The notes: generated from the letters alone by a model not told the origin. A stretch of DNA of 64,000 nt from Kitasatospora aureofaciens (GCA_000720845.1 JODU01000005.1:124001-188000), one strand, 5' to 3'; shown: positions 1 to 8,478, counted from the stretch's first letter. Made by a program: numbers and translations.

Positions 1-58
1 AGGCCGCGGTATCGGGAGCCCGCGCGGGTGCCCAGGCCGGTGGGGAGTCGGCCGGGCC

Positions 59-74
59 CGCACCGTGGGGTGCG
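59..74 (-). terminator. possible weak hairpin after the O-antigen ligase gene
   Basis: CGCACC and GGTGCG form a 6-bp stem with a GTGG loop, about 35 bases beyond the stop of the minus-strand gene ending at 109. No T-run follows, so a terminator role is a guess. The rest of 1-108 shows no gene. Confidence 0.3.
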
Positions 75-108
75 CCCGCTTCGCCCGTCGTGTGCGGCGA
101 GGCCGTGG

Positions 109-1425
109 TCACCGCTCCGGCACCTCCCGCGCGGCGGAACCCAGCGCCCACCAGGCCGCGAGCCCCAGGCACACCGCCGTCAGCACGGTCGACGGGCCGC
201 CGATGTCGGCGTACGCGAAGTCGGTCAGCTGCCACACGAGCAGCCCGCAGGCGACGAACGCGCAGTCCGGCACCGAGCCCCGGTCCCGCCGCACGGCGAT
301 CAGCCCGCGCAGGCCCAGCACGAGCAGCGCCAGCCAGCTCCCGGCCAGCGCCACCAGCCCGATCAGCCCCTGCTCGGCCAGCACCAGCAGGTACATGTTG
401 TGCGGGGACAGCAGCGGCTGCCTGCGGTACCCGGCGCCCGCGCCGTCGGTCTCGCTGCCCGAGGACAGCGCCAACGAGGCGTGCGCGTCCCGGTGTTCGG
501 GAAAGCCCTTCAGCCCCACCCCGGTCAGCGGCCGCTCCCGCCACATCCCGGCCGCCGCCGCCCACATCGTGTAACGGTCGGTCACCGACTGGTCGGGGGC
601 GTCGGTGACCTCCGTGATGCTGCCGACCCGCTCCTGGAGCATCGCCGTACCGACCCCGAAGCCGCCCACCAGCACCACCGCCGCCGCGACCACGGCCGCG
701 CCCACCGCCAGCGCCCTGCGCGCCCCCGCGAGCAGCAGCTGCACCGCGCACGTCACCGCCGTCGCGATCCACGCCCCGCGGCTGAACGACAGGGCGAGCG
801 GCAGCAGCAGGGCGAGCGCGCACCCGGCGGCGAGCAGCCGCTGCCGCACCGGTGTCCGGCCCAGCGCCAGCCCCACCGCGCAGACCAGCCCCAGGGAGAC
901 CACGGTCGCCATCCCCATCACGTCCTGCGGCCCGAAGGTGCCCACCGCCCGGATCCGCTCGCCCTGGTAGGAGGCGCCGGTCCCGGTCACGTACTGGTGC
1001 GCCCCGACCGCCCCCTGCCACAGGGCCAGCCCCACCATCGACCAGGTGAGCAGCCGTACGTCGCCCCGGTCGCGGACGAGCAGCAGTACGGCCGCCGGGA
1101 CCAGGACGAAGACCTGGAGGTAGCGGCCGAGTCCGGCCGGCCCCGCCCCGGGCGACAGCGCGCCCGCGGCGGCGACGGCCAGGCCCAGCACGGGCAGACC
1201 GAGCACCACGGCCGCCGTACGGGACAGCGGGCGCCGCCGGTCCCGCACCAGCCGCAGCGCGCAGTACAGCACGGCCAGCGCCGAGACCGCGTCGGCCGGG
1301 TGCGCGCCGCCCCCGTCGTCCGGGGCGAGGGGCAGCGCGAGCAGCGCGACGACGGCGACCACGGCCAGCACGGGCGGCGGCCGCCGTACGCGCGCCGTCG
1401 GCCGCAAGGGCAGGGCGTGGGCCAC
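109..1425 (-). CDS. O-antigen ligase/polymerase-like membrane protein
   Basis: This 438-aa polytopic membrane protein has about ten hydrophobic segments. It carries the O-antigen ligase (Wzy_C) signature, a periplasmic loop ending in SPHNMYLLVLAEQGLIG at about residue 330, followed by further membrane segments. Such proteins join or polymerise undecaprenyl-linked glycans outside the membrane. The start is the GTG at 1425, after a GGGGAG ribosome site and 5 bases past the stop of the upstream sugar transferase, so the two are probably co-transcribed. The same frame stays open far upstream, but that stretch lies antisense to nothing and overlaps the sugar transferase, so it is not coding. The glycan made is not known. 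Confidence 0.85.
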   Translation of the reverse strand: MAHALPLRPTARVRRPPPVLAVVAVVALLALPLAPDDGGGAHPADAVSALAVLYCALRLVRDRRRPLSRTAAVVLGLPVLGLAVAAAGALSPGAGPAGLGRYLQVFVLVPAAVLLLVRDRGDVRLLTWSMVGLALWQGAVGAHQYVTGTGASYQGERIRAVGTFGPQDVMGMATVVSLGLVCAVGLALGRTPVRQRLLAAGCALALLLPLALSFSRGAWIATAVTCAVQLLLAGARRALAVGAAVVAAAVVLVGGFGVGTAMLQERVGSITEVTDAPDQSVTDRYTMWAAAAGMWRERPLTGVGLKGFPEHRDAHASLALSSGSETDGAGAGYRRQPLLSPHNMYLLVLAEQGLIGLVALAGSWLALLVLGLRGLIAVRRDRGSVPDCAFVACGLLVWQLTDFAYADIGGPSTVLTAVCLGLAAWWALGSAAREVPER

Positions 1426-1430
1426 CTGGG

Positions 1431-2879
1431 TCAGCTCCCCGTGGGGCGCACGAGCGCGGCGGCCGTGCGCAGCAGGATGCACACGTCCCGCCACAGCGAC
1501 CAGTCGTCGATGTAGGCGTTGTCGAAGCGGGCCCGGTCCTCGATGGACGTGTCCCCGCGCAACCCGTTGATCTGAGCCAGGCCGGTGATCCCGGCCGGCA
1601 TCCGGTGGCGGGCCGCGTAGCCGGGGTGGGCCTGGCTGAACCGGGCCACGAAGTACGGGCGTTCGGGCCGCGGGCCGACCAGGCTCATGTCGCCCCGGAA
1701 GACGTTCCACAGCTGGAGCAGCTCGTCCAGCGAGGTGCGCCGCAGGAAGCGGCAGAACCACGGCATCCGGCGTTCGTCCGCCACGCTCCACCGGGTCGCC
1801 GACTCGTGCTCGTCCGCCGGTCGGTGGGTACGGAACTTCAGCAGTGTGAACGGCCTGCCGCCCTCCCCGACGCGCTCCTGCCGGAACAGCACGCCGGGAC
1901 CGCCCACCACCCGCAGCACCGCGGCACAGGCCAGCAGCAGGGGGCTCAGCAGCAGCAACAGCGCCCCGGACACCGTCACGTCCAGGACCCGCTTGCCGGC
2001 GCCGCCCGGCCGCCGCGCCGCCGGTTCCAGACGCCGGCAGGAGAACCCGGCGATCCGGTCCCCGCCCGGGCGGGCGGGAGCGTCGGCGTACGCGGGGGCC
2101 TCGGCGTCCAGCTCCCACACCGCGCAGCCCGACTCGGCCGGCGCCCGCAGCAGCGCCGCCTGCCCGGGCCGTGCCGAGGGGGCCACTGCCAGGACGTCCC
2201 GTACGCCGTTCTGCACGACCGCCCGCCGCACCTCCTCGCCCGTGGACAGCACGGGCAGGCCCGCGGTGCCACCCGGGTCGTCGGTGACGATCCCGACCGG
2301 GCGCATCCCGCAGCGCGGGTGGCGCAGCAGCGCCGAGGCCACGCGCTGCGCGGTGGCGGCGGGGCCGACGACGAGGACGGCGCGGGGGTGGTCCAGCAGC
2401 GCCGTACGGCGTCTGCGGTGCACGGCACCCCGCCCGGCGCAGCCCGTCACCGTGTGCAGCAGGAAACCGGCGCACAGGGTGTCCACGGACAGCGCGTGCG
2501 GCGGGGCGTACGCCGCGACGAGCGCCGCGAGCGCCAGCCACACCACCGCGGTCCGGCCGCACAGGGCGGGCAGGTCGTCCAGCGCGCCGGTCGTCCAGCC
2601 GGCCGGGCGCGGCCGGGGACGCAGCAGCAGCGAGGCGGCCACCAGCAGGACCGCGAGCAGTGGTTGGTGCGGGGCGCCGGTGAGGACCAGCGAGCCCGGC
2701 AGGGCCGCCGTGCCGTCCGCGAGGAGCAGCGGCAGCGGTGAGTCCGGCCGTGGGGCGGGGCGCCGGGCGGGCAGCCGCGGGCCCGCGGTGCCGTCGCGCC
2801 GCGGCAGCACCGCGACGGGGGAGGAGCCGAGGTCGCGCGACTGGCCGGCGGGGGAGGGAACGGTGCTTTCCGCGGTCAC
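1431..2879 (-). CDS. Polyprenyl-phosphate sugar-1-phosphate transferase (exopolysaccharide initiation)
   Basis: This 482-aa protein has N-terminal membrane segments, a nucleotide-binding-like middle (VLVVGPAATAQRVASALL near 170), and a C-terminal bacterial sugar transferase domain. The hallmark motifs are visible: FTLLKFRTH, RRTSLDELLQLWNVFRGDMSLVGPRP, and GITGLAQINGLRGDTSIEDR near the end. Family members load the first sugar phosphate onto undecaprenyl phosphate. The GTG start at 2879 overlaps the stop of the upstream glycosyltransferase by four bases (GTGA), which supports translational coupling. The first cytoplasmic stretch of about 55 residues is Pro/Arg-rich. Membrane segments are fewer than in a classic WbaP/CpsE protein. 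Substrate sugar unknown. Confidence 0.9.
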   Translation of the reverse strand: MTAESTVPSPAGQSRDLGSSPVAVLPRRDGTAGPRLPARRPAPRPDSPLPLLLADGTAALPGSLVLTGAPHQPLLAVLLVAASLLLRPRPRPAGWTTGALDDLPALCGRTAVVWLALAALVAAYAPPHALSVDTLCAGFLLHTVTGCAGRGAVHRRRRTALLDHPRAVLVVGPAATAQRVASALLRHPRCGMRPVGIVTDDPGGTAGLPVLSTGEEVRRAVVQNGVRDVLAVAPSARPGQAALLRAPAESGCAVWELDAEAPAYADAPARPGGDRIAGFSCRRLEPAARRPGGAGKRVLDVTVSGALLLLLSPLLLACAAVLRVVGGPGVLFRQERVGEGGRPFTLLKFRTHRPADEHESATRWSVADERRMPWFCRFLRRTSLDELLQLWNVFRGDMSLVGPRPERPYFVARFSQAHPGYAARHRMPAGITGLAQINGLRGDTSIEDRARFDNAYIDDWSLWRDVCILLRTAAALVRPTGS

Positions 2880-4132
2880 GGGTGGGTGGACTCCCTGCAC
2901 TCGATGGGCACGACGGCCGACCGCCCCGCGGCCGCGGGCCGGTCGCCGATGTCGCCGATGCGGTCGGCGACGCCGTCGCCGGTATCCGCCGCGGTCGTGG
3001 GCCGTACGTCGGCCAGGAGGTCGCCGTACAGGCCCGCGACCGCCGCGGCCGTGTGCCGTACGTCGTGCGCGGACCGGACGTGTGCCCGCGCCCGGCGGCC
3101 GAGCGAGGCGCGCAGCGGCGCGTCGAGCAGGAGCGCGGCGGTGGCGTCGGCCAGCGCCGCGGGATCCTCGGGCGGCACCAGGCAGTGCGGTACGAGAGCG
3201 GGCGACAGACCCTCGCGGGCGCCGTCCACGTCGGTCACCACGACGGGCCGCCCGCAGGCCATCGCCTCCAGCGGGGCCAGCGCCATGCCCTCCCAGCGCG
3301 ACGGCAGGACGACCAGGTCGGCGGCCCGGTACCAGGCGGCGGCGTCGGCGACGGCCCCGGTGAACAGCACGGACGCGGGGGCCCGTGCGGCCAGCCGGGC
3401 GCGGTCCGGGCCGTCGCCGACGAGGACCAGCCGGGCGCCCGGCACCCGCGCGAGGACCGGTTCCCAGGCGCTCAACAGGACGTCCTGCCCCTTCTGCCGG
3501 CACAGCCGCCCCACGCAGACCACCAGCGGGGTGCGGGAGCCGACGCCGTGCCGCTGCCGCACACCGGCCACGTCGCCGGGGGCGTCGGCGGACACGCGGG
3601 TGACGTCGACGCCGTTCGGGATCACCGCCCAGGGCCCGCGCAGCCCGGCCCGCACCCCCCGCAGCCGTTCGGCTTCGCTCACGCACACCGTCCGCGCCGT
3701 CCACCGCGCCGACCACCGCTCCCAGCCCAGTGCGAGGCGCGCGGCGGCCCCGCCGACCGCCTCGAACGACCAGGCGTGCGGCTGGAACACGGTCGGGACC
3801 CGGCCCCGTACGGCGAGCCGCCCGGCCAGGCCGGCCTTGGCGCTGTGCGCGTGTACCAGGTCGGGCCGTACGTCCTCGACCACGCGGACGAGCCGCCGCA
3901 CCTCCGGCACCAGCGACGGGCCCGGCGAGCGGGTCGCCGGCCAGTGCCGTACGTCGGCGCCGAGCGCACGCAGCCGGTCGGCGAGGTCCCCGCCGGGGCA
4001 GGCGACCGCGACGCGCAGTCCGGAGGCGAGCTGAGCCCGCGTCAGATCCGTCACCACCCGGGCGACCCCGCCGTCCACCGGTTGGGTGAGGTGCAGAACC
4101 CGTGGCCGTAAGCCGGTCGGTGGCAGGTGCAT
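2876..4132 (-). CDS. GT4-family glycosyltransferase
   Basis: A cytoplasmic retaining glycosyltransferase of the GT-B fold, 418 aa. N-terminal HLTQPVDGGVARVVTDLTRAQ is the acceptor-side GT4 start, PDLVHAHSAKAGLAGR follows, VCVGRLCRQKGQDVLL opens the donor domain, and RWEGMALAPLEAMACGRPVV holds the E-x7-E nucleotide-sugar motif. I chose the ATG at 4132 because GAGG sits 8 bases upstream; a GTG at 4150 is possible but lacks a good ribosome site. It is the first gene of a three-gene minus-strand glycan operon with the sugar transferase and O-antigen-ligase-like protein. It probably adds the second sugar to the lipid-linked repeat; this is inference from order. Confidence 0.9.
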   Translation of the reverse strand: MHLPPTGLRPRVLHLTQPVDGGVARVVTDLTRAQLASGLRVAVACPGGDLADRLRALGADVRHWPATRSPGPSLVPEVRRLVRVVEDVRPDLVHAHSAKAGLAGRLAVRGRVPTVFQPHAWSFEAVGGAAARLALGWERWSARWTARTVCVSEAERLRGVRAGLRGPWAVIPNGVDVTRVSADAPGDVAGVRQRHGVGSRTPLVVCVGRLCRQKGQDVLLSAWEPVLARVPGARLVLVGDGPDRARLAARAPASVLFTGAVADAAAWYRAADLVVLPSRWEGMALAPLEAMACGRPVVVTDVDGAREGLSPALVPHCLVPPEDPAALADATAALLLDAPLRASLGRRARAHVRSAHDVRHTAAAVAGLYGDLLADVRPTTAADTGDGVADRIGDIGDRPAAAGRSAVVPIECRESTHP

Positions 4133-4327
4133 GCGCGTTTCCTCGCTCACGGAGAATGCTCGGGACGGGCGGGAACGCGCCCGGCCGCGGGGCGCCGGCC
4201 GCGACGCGGCATACGGGTGCGTCGAATGGTGTGGGACTCTAGCTGCTATCCGTACTAATACGGCGAAACCGGGTAACTGTGTTGGATTTGTGAACGCCGG
4301 TCCTTCGCGAGATCACCCCTTTGGCGG

Positions 4328-4355
4328 CACAACTCGCGCCCGTGCCACGCGTTGA
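4328..4355 (+). promoter_or_regulatory. Sigma-BldN-like promoter of chpF
   Basis: CACAAC, 16 bases, then CGTTGA. Chaplin and rodlin promoters read by sigma-BldN have, as I recall, a CGTAAC-like -35 and a CGTTGA/T -10. The -10 match is perfect, the -35 match partial. The -10 lies 55 bases before the chpF start. The chpG promoter has the same layout, which strengthens the call. Between 4133 and 4327 I see no gene; the minus-strand glycan operon must also start here. Confidence 0.65.
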
Positions 4356-4409
4356 CACTGCGCCGGGCAGCCGCCCGGATGTGTGTACAACCCCAAGGAG
4401 CACTTCTCC

Positions 4410-4649
4410 ATGTCGCGTATCGCGAAGGGCCTGGCCCTGACCTCCGTCGCCGCCGCCGCGGTGGCGGGCACCGCCGGTGTCGCCGCCGCCGACAGCGGCG
4501 CGCAGGCCGCCGCCGCCCACTCCCCGGGCGTCCTGTCCGGCAACGTGGTGCAGGTCCCGGTCCACATCCCGGTCAACGTCTGTGGCAACACCATCGACAT
4601 CATCGGCCTGCTGAACCCGGCGTTCGGCAACGAGTGCGAGAACGACTGA
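4410..4649 (+). CDS. chpF: Short chaplin (ChpF-like)
   Basis: A secreted 79-aa short chaplin. Residues 1-28 are a signal peptide ending in GVAAADSG. The single chaplin domain follows, with HSPGVLSGNVVQVPVHIPVNVCGNTIDIIGLLNPAFGNEC and its two conserved cysteines. Chaplins assemble into amyloid-like fibrils that make aerial hyphae hydrophobic. The start is the ATG at 4410 behind AAGGAG (4395-4400); an in-frame ATG at 4383 precedes the ribosome site and is rejected. The assignment to chpF rather than another short chaplin rests on position left of the melC-chpG cluster, recalled from S. coelicolor. A BldN-type promoter lies upstream. Confidence 0.93.
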   Translation: MSRIAKGLALTSVAAAAVAGTAGVAAADSGAQAAAAHSPGVLSGNVVQVPVHIPVNVCGNTIDIIGLLNPAFGNECEND

Positions 4650-4670
4650 CGTCGGCTCACCACTTGCCGC

Positions 4671-4714
4671 ACCGGCCGTCCGCACCGCGGTTCCTCCGCG
4701 AGCGGGCGGCCGGT
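4671..4714 (+). terminator. Terminator after chpF
   Basis: ACCGGCCGTCCGC pairs with GCGGGCGGCCGGT (13 bp, one G-U), and the 18-base loop itself holds a 5-bp CGCGG/CCGCG stem. It begins 22 bases past the chpF stop. No T-run, as is usual in Streptomyces. The remaining bases to 4926 hold only the ribosome site of the next gene. Confidence 0.75.
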
Positions 4715-4926
4715 TCGCGTTGCCGCGCGGACGGCGGTGTGCTGCCCCGAATGGGGGGACCCGGCCGCGACACGGCGCACGGACCTTGACAGGGCGTCTC
4801 ACCAGGTAAGACGCGGCCCGCGAGCAGGGTGGCCGGGGCGCACGGAGTGGGCGCCTGCGTTGCAGAGCGCCGAGGGCGATTCCACGGTGGGCACAACATC
4901 CGACGCACCACCGAAAGGAACCCCCC

Positions 4927-5661
4927 ATGCGTCTGCCCGCACGGCGAATCGCCACCTCCGCTCTCTGCGCCGGCCTGCTGATCGGCCTCTCCGGCCCGGC
5001 GGTGATGGCGGCCGACGGCGACTCGGTCCGGGAACGCACCCACACGGCGTCCCGCGCCCCCCTCCCCGACGCCGAGGAACTGCAGAGCCAGGTCGGCAGC
5101 CTGGCCGGCCTGGGCGGGGTGCTCACGCCCGTCACCGACATGCTCAGCGCCGTCCTCAAGGCCGACAACGGCCGGCTCTCCGCCACGGACGCCGACAAGC
5201 TCTCCGCCGCCGTCAAGGACGCCCTCGCCAAGGCGGAGGCGGCGGACACGGACGCCGGCGACGCGGCGACCACCCCCGGCACGAGCACCCCGGCCCAGCC
5301 GCCGGCCGCGACCACGCCGGAGGCCGGCACCGACACCCCGGTCACCCTCCCCGCGCCTGTCACGGCGCAGAGCGACGACGGCACGGTGGCGGCGTCCGAC
5401 CTGTCCGCGGCCGCGAACGCCGCCCTGCAGAAGCAGGTCGACGCCCTGGTCAAGGCCACCACCTCCGGCACCGCCGAGCAGGTGAGCCCGGCCGTCAAGG
5501 ACCTGATGACCGGCGTCGTGAACGTCGTCGCCGCCACGCTGGTCGGCAACGGGCTGCCCGCCGCGGACCTGGCAGGGCTGCCCGGCGTAGCCACCACGCC
5601 GGAAGCCACCACGCCGGATGCCGCGGCGCCGGATGCCGCCGCGCCCGCGGACCCGTCCTGA
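4927..5661 (+). CDS. Secreted Ala/Thr/Pro-rich protein of unknown function
   Basis: A 244-aa protein with a clear signal peptide (RRIATSALCAGLLIGLSGPAVMAAD, cleavage near residue 29) and no recognisable catalytic motif. After cleavage it has a helical stretch (residues 45-100, AGLGGVLTPVTDMLSAVLKADNG and KLSAAVKDALAKAEAAD), a Pro/Thr linker (about 115-145), a second similar helical stretch (165-215), and an ATTPEATTPDAAAPDAAAP tail. The two helical halves look like a degenerate internal repeat. AAAGGAA at 4913-4919 supports the ATG. It sits between a chaplin and tyrosinase genes, so a role at the cell surface is a guess only. Confidence 0.75.
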   Translation: MRLPARRIATSALCAGLLIGLSGPAVMAADGDSVRERTHTASRAPLPDAEELQSQVGSLAGLGGVLTPVTDMLSAVLKADNGRLSATDADKLSAAVKDALAKAEAADTDAGDAATTPGTSTPAQPPAATTPEAGTDTPVTLPAPVTAQSDDGTVAASDLSAAANAALQKQVDALVKATTSGTAEQVSPAVKDLMTGVVNVVAATLVGNGLPAADLAGLPGVATTPEATTPDAAAPDAAAPADPS

Positions 5662-5852
5662 CGCCGAGCAGGCCACCGGGCCGTCGCGCCTCCCCTCCCG
5701 GAGGTGCGGCGGCCCTTTCGGTGTCCGGAGATCTCATATGTCTTCCGGTGTCTTCCGGACGGCGGAGTTTCCGGGTCCGGCGCAGGTCGTTAGGGAGGGC
5801 GTCAGCAACACCTCCGGTGACACGGGTCGCCGGGAGAAAGGAAAGGAACACG

Positions 5853-6155
5853 ATGAAGTCCCTCAAGGCCGCCGCCGTCGTCGCCGGTTCCCTGGTCGCC
5901 GCCGGCTCCGCCGTGCCGGCGTTCGCCTACGACGCCTCCGACGCCGCCGCGCTCACGCCCACCAGCCTCAACGGCGCCGTGAACGCGCTGACCGCCGAGC
6001 CCATCGACGTCATGCCGATCAAGCACCAGTCGGAAGCGCGGTCCGACGCGCTGGACACCGAGAACAAGGACTCCGTGCTGCACACCGTGAAGGGTGCGAC
6101 CACGAAGCTGAACTCCGCGAGCGGCCTGCTGGGCGGCCTCCCGCTCGGCGGCTGA
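5853..6155 (+). CDS. Small secreted protein, unknown function
   Basis: A 100-aa exported protein. The first 24 residues (MKSLKAAAVVAGSLVAAGSAVPAFA) are a signal peptide; the mature part of about 75 residues ends in a Leu/Gly tail (ASGLLGGLPLGG). It has no cysteine, so it is not a chaplin, and lacks the rodlin pattern. AAGGAA lies 6-8 bases before the ATG. It belongs to a run of three small secreted proteins between chpF and melC1, which share signal peptides but not visible sequence. Confidence 0.75.
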   Translation: MKSLKAAAVVAGSLVAAGSAVPAFAYDASDAAALTPTSLNGAVNALTAEPIDVMPIKHQSEARSDALDTENKDSVLHTVKGATTKLNSASGLLGGLPLGG

Positions 6156-6178
6156 GCCACCCCGCTCCCCGCCGTACC

Positions 6179-6222
6179 GAAGCCGTACCCCCGCCCTCCC
6201 GAAGCCGTACCCCCGCCTTCTC
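6179..6222 (+). repeat. 22-bp tandem repeat, two copies
   Basis: Two adjacent 22-base copies (6179-6200 and 6201-6222) beginning GAAGCCGTACCCCCGCC, differing only in the last bases. They lie in the leader of the next secreted-protein gene. Confidence 0.85.
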
Positions 6223-6241
6223 GAAAGGGACCGTGCCTGTC

Positions 6242-6757
6242 ATGAAGCCGACCACCAGACGAACCCTGGCCGCCGTCGTCACCGGTGTGGCCGCCGCCGT
6301 GGGCGTGGCCGCGACCCCCGCCGCCGCGGCACACGCGGTTCCCGTGCCGGTGCCGCTGGGCGGCGCGGAGACGGCGCTCGGCATGGAGCTGCCCGAGGTG
6401 GCCGGCGAGCTGCCCGTGCCGACGGCGGGCGCGCCGGAGGGGCCGCAGTACGTCGAGGGACGGCTGCTGCCGGAGCGGACGCTGCCGCAGCTGCCGGTGC
6501 GCGGCGGGCTGCCCGGCGCCGACGTGCGCCAGCCGCTGCCGCACGTCCTCGGCGACGAGTTCGACCACGCCGGCGTCGACGCCCCCGCCGCCGAGGTGCG
6601 CACCCTGGCGCCGGGGCTGTCCCTGGACGCCCCGCTCACCGCGCCGAACCCCGAGACCCTCGGCCTGCCCGCGCCCAAGCTTCCGGAGGTCGGCGTGCTC
6701 GCCCCGGTGGTCCAGACGGTCCCGGTGGCCGACCTGGGTGTCGGACCGGGGCTGTAA
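6242..6757 (+). CDS. Secreted Pro/Val/Leu-rich protein of unknown function
   Basis: A 171-aa exported protein with signal peptide ending at about residue 32 (AAVGVAATPAAAAHA). The mature region is rich in Pro, Val, Leu and Gly, with repeated P-V-P and L-P-x-L turns (AVPVPVPLGG, LPQLPVRGGLPG, LPAPKLPEVGVLAPVVQTVPV). It has no cysteines or catalytic motif. I chose the ATG at 6242, 10 bases after GAAAGGGA; a GTG at 6233 is too close to that site. The repetitive hydrophobic composition suggests a wall-associated or surface structural protein, without proof. Confidence 0.7.
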   Translation: MKPTTRRTLAAVVTGVAAAVGVAATPAAAAHAVPVPVPLGGAETALGMELPEVAGELPVPTAGAPEGPQYVEGRLLPERTLPQLPVRGGLPGADVRQPLPHVLGDEFDHAGVDAPAAEVRTLAPGLSLDAPLTAPNPETLGLPAPKLPEVGVLAPVVQTVPVADLGVGPGL

Positions 6758-6876
6758 CCCTCCGGCGACCTCGCCCGGCCGAGCGGCCGTGCTCCGACTG
6801 GCCCTGCGCGCGGTGACCGCGGGGCCCGCCGCTCGGTTAGCGGTGCGGACCAACGGAACCTGACGAGGAGTGAGCC

Positions 6877-7515
6877 ATGGTCGGCAACGCGGGCACGACA
6901 GCGAACGAAGCGCCGGGGAGCGGCGCGGAGCGGAAGCGGGAACACGCGGCGGACGATTCGGCGAGAGGCGGGCCGGGGTCCGGCGCCCCCGGCACCCGGC
7001 GGCAGGTGATGCGGGGGCTGCTCGCCCCCGCCCTCGCCGTCGGCCTGGCGCCCCTGATCGCCGCCTCGCGCCCCTCCCGGGCGGCGGAGGCCGCCGAGAC
7101 CGCCGAGGGCGCACAGGCCGCCCTCGCCGGACCGCGCCCCGCCCACCCCGGACCGCGCCCCGCCCACCCCGGACCGCGCCCCGCCCACCCCGGGCCGCAC
7201 GCCGCCGAGCCCGTCGAGGGAGCCGCCTTCGACGAGACCTACCGCGGCCGGCGCATCCGGGGCATCCGCTCCGCCGCGGGCCGGGCCGTGGGCGCCGGCA
7301 CCTGGCAGGTCACCGTGGACGGCCGCCCGCTGCACCTGATGCGCCGGGCCGACGGCAGCTGGCTGAGCATGGTCGACCACTACCGCTCGTACCCCACGCC
7401 GCTCGAAGCGGCCCGCGGCGCCGTCGACGAACTCGGCCCCGGCGAGCACCTGCGCGACACACCGTCCACCGGTCACGGCCGGCACTCCGGGGGGCGGCAT
7501 GGCGTACACGCGTAA
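6877..7515 (+). CDS. melC1: Tyrosinase co-factor MelC1 (copper chaperone/caddie)
   Basis: MelC1 binds apo-MelC2, delivers copper and helps export it. This 212-aa version has a twin-arginine-like signal (TRRQVMRGLLAPALAVGLAP near 40-60), consistent with Tat export of the pair, and a C-terminal MelC1 core (FDETYRGRRIRGIR ... WQVTVDGRPLHLMRRADGSWLSMVDHYRSYPTPLEAARGAVDELG). It is longer than the roughly 130-150 aa usual for the family. The extra length is an N-terminal extension and three 7-residue GPRPAHP repeats at 85-105, whose histidines could bind copper. GAGGAG at 6863-6868 supports the ATG. It overlaps melC2 by 17 bases, so translation is probably coupled. Confidence 0.93.
   Translation: MVGNAGTTANEAPGSGAERKREHAADDSARGGPGSGAPGTRRQVMRGLLAPALAVGLAPLIAASRPSRAAEAAETAEGAQAALAGPRPAHPGPRPAHPGPRPAHPGPHAAEPVEGAAFDETYRGRRIRGIRSAAGRAVGAGTWQVTVDGRPLHLMRRADGSWLSMVDHYRSYPTPLEAARGAVDELGPGEHLRDTPSTGHGRHSGGRHGVHA
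7129..7191 (+). repeat. Three 21-bp tandem repeats inside melC1
   Basis: Three identical 21-base units (7129-7149, 7150-7170, 7171-7191) encode GPRPAHP three times between the signal peptide and the MelC1 core, followed by a partial GPH. Copy number can change by slippage. Confidence 0.95.
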
Positions 7516-8365
7516 GGACGTCAGCACGCTGACCCGCACCGAGAAGCGACGGTTCGTCAACGCGCTGCTGGAGATCAAACGACGCGGCGAGTACGACGAG
7601 TTCGTGCGCACCCACATCGAGTACTACGTCTCCGACGGCGAGGACGGACTGCGTACGGCGCACATGGCCCCGTCCTTCCTGCCCTGGCACCGCCGGTTCG
7701 TGCTGGACCTGGAGGAGGCGCTCCGCCGGGTCGACTCGTCGGTCACCGTGCCGTACTGGGACTGGACGAAGGACCGCAGCGCCAAGTCGACGCCCTGGAC
7801 CGCGGACCTCCTGGGCGGCACCGGGCGGCGTTCCGACCACCGGGTCACCACCGGTCCGTTCGCCCACGCCGGGGGCAAGTGGACCATCAAGGTGAATGTC
7901 ACCGACACGGAGTACCTCACCCGGGACCTCGGACGCGCCGGCGACCCCCTCGCCCTGCCCTCGAAGAGCGACCTGGAGTGGGCGCTGGACGACCCGACGT
8001 ACGACACCTCGCCCTACGACTCCACGGTCCGCAAGGGGTTCCGGAACAAGCTGGAGGGGTGGGGGTCCGGCCGGGGCAGCGTCTCCTGGCGCAACCACAA
8101 CCGCGTGCACCGCTGGGTCGGCGGGGCCATGGTCGGCGGCGCCTCCGTCAACGACCCGGTGTTCTGGCTGCACCACGCCTTCGTCGACCTCCAGTGGTCG
8201 CGCTGGCAGGCCCGTCACCGCGGCGCCCGCTACCTGCCCGCCGAGCCGCCCGGCCGGGGCAGCGCGCAGCGCGGGCGGATCGTCGCACGGCACGAGCGGC
8301 TGCCGCCGTGGGACGTGACGCCGGACGAGCTGGAGGACGTCGGCCGGATCTACCGGTACGCCTGA
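7499..8365 (+). CDS. melC2: Tyrosinase MelC2
   Basis: A type-3 copper monooxygenase that makes dopaquinone from tyrosine and so melanin. In this 288-aa protein the six copper ligands are readable. CuA has H39, H55 (TAHMAPSFLPWHR) and H64. CuB has H200 and H204 in WRNHNRVHRW, and H226 in NDPVFWLHHAF. Compared with S. castaneoglobisporus tyrosinase (as I recall H38/54/63/190/194/216), there is an insertion of about nine residues between the sites. There is no signal peptide, which fits export with MelC1. No strong ribosome site precedes the ATG, consistent with coupling to melC1. Confidence 0.96.
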   Translation: MAYTRKDVSTLTRTEKRRFVNALLEIKRRGEYDEFVRTHIEYYVSDGEDGLRTAHMAPSFLPWHRRFVLDLEEALRRVDSSVTVPYWDWTKDRSAKSTPWTADLLGGTGRRSDHRVTTGPFAHAGGKWTIKVNVTDTEYLTRDLGRAGDPLALPSKSDLEWALDDPTYDTSPYDSTVRKGFRNKLEGWGSGRGSVSWRNHNRVHRWVGGAMVGGASVNDPVFWLHHAFVDLQWSRWQARHRGARYLPAEPPGRGSAQRGRIVARHERLPPWDVTPDELEDVGRIYRYA

Positions 8366-8430
8366 GCCGACCGCCCGGCGTCCGGCGCCGGGACCGTCGG
8401 TCCCCGGGGCCGTCGGTCCCCGGACACGGG

Positions 8431-8461
8431 AGGAGCCCCGGCTGGGAAGGCCGGGGCTCCT
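8431..8461. terminator. Bidirectional terminator between melC2 and chpG
   Basis: AGGAGCCCCGGC (8431-8442) pairs perfectly with GCCGGGGCTCCT (8450-8461) over a 7-base loop. It lies between the convergent melC2 (stop 8365) and chpG (stop 8479), so it can stop both transcripts. Confidence 0.85.
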
Positions 8462-8478
8462 CGGGTGCCTTTGCGGAC

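Noticed and set aside
4741..4863. BldN-type promoter before the 244-aa secreted protein
   Set aside because: A CGTTGC is present near 4858 but no -35 lies 16 bases upstream.
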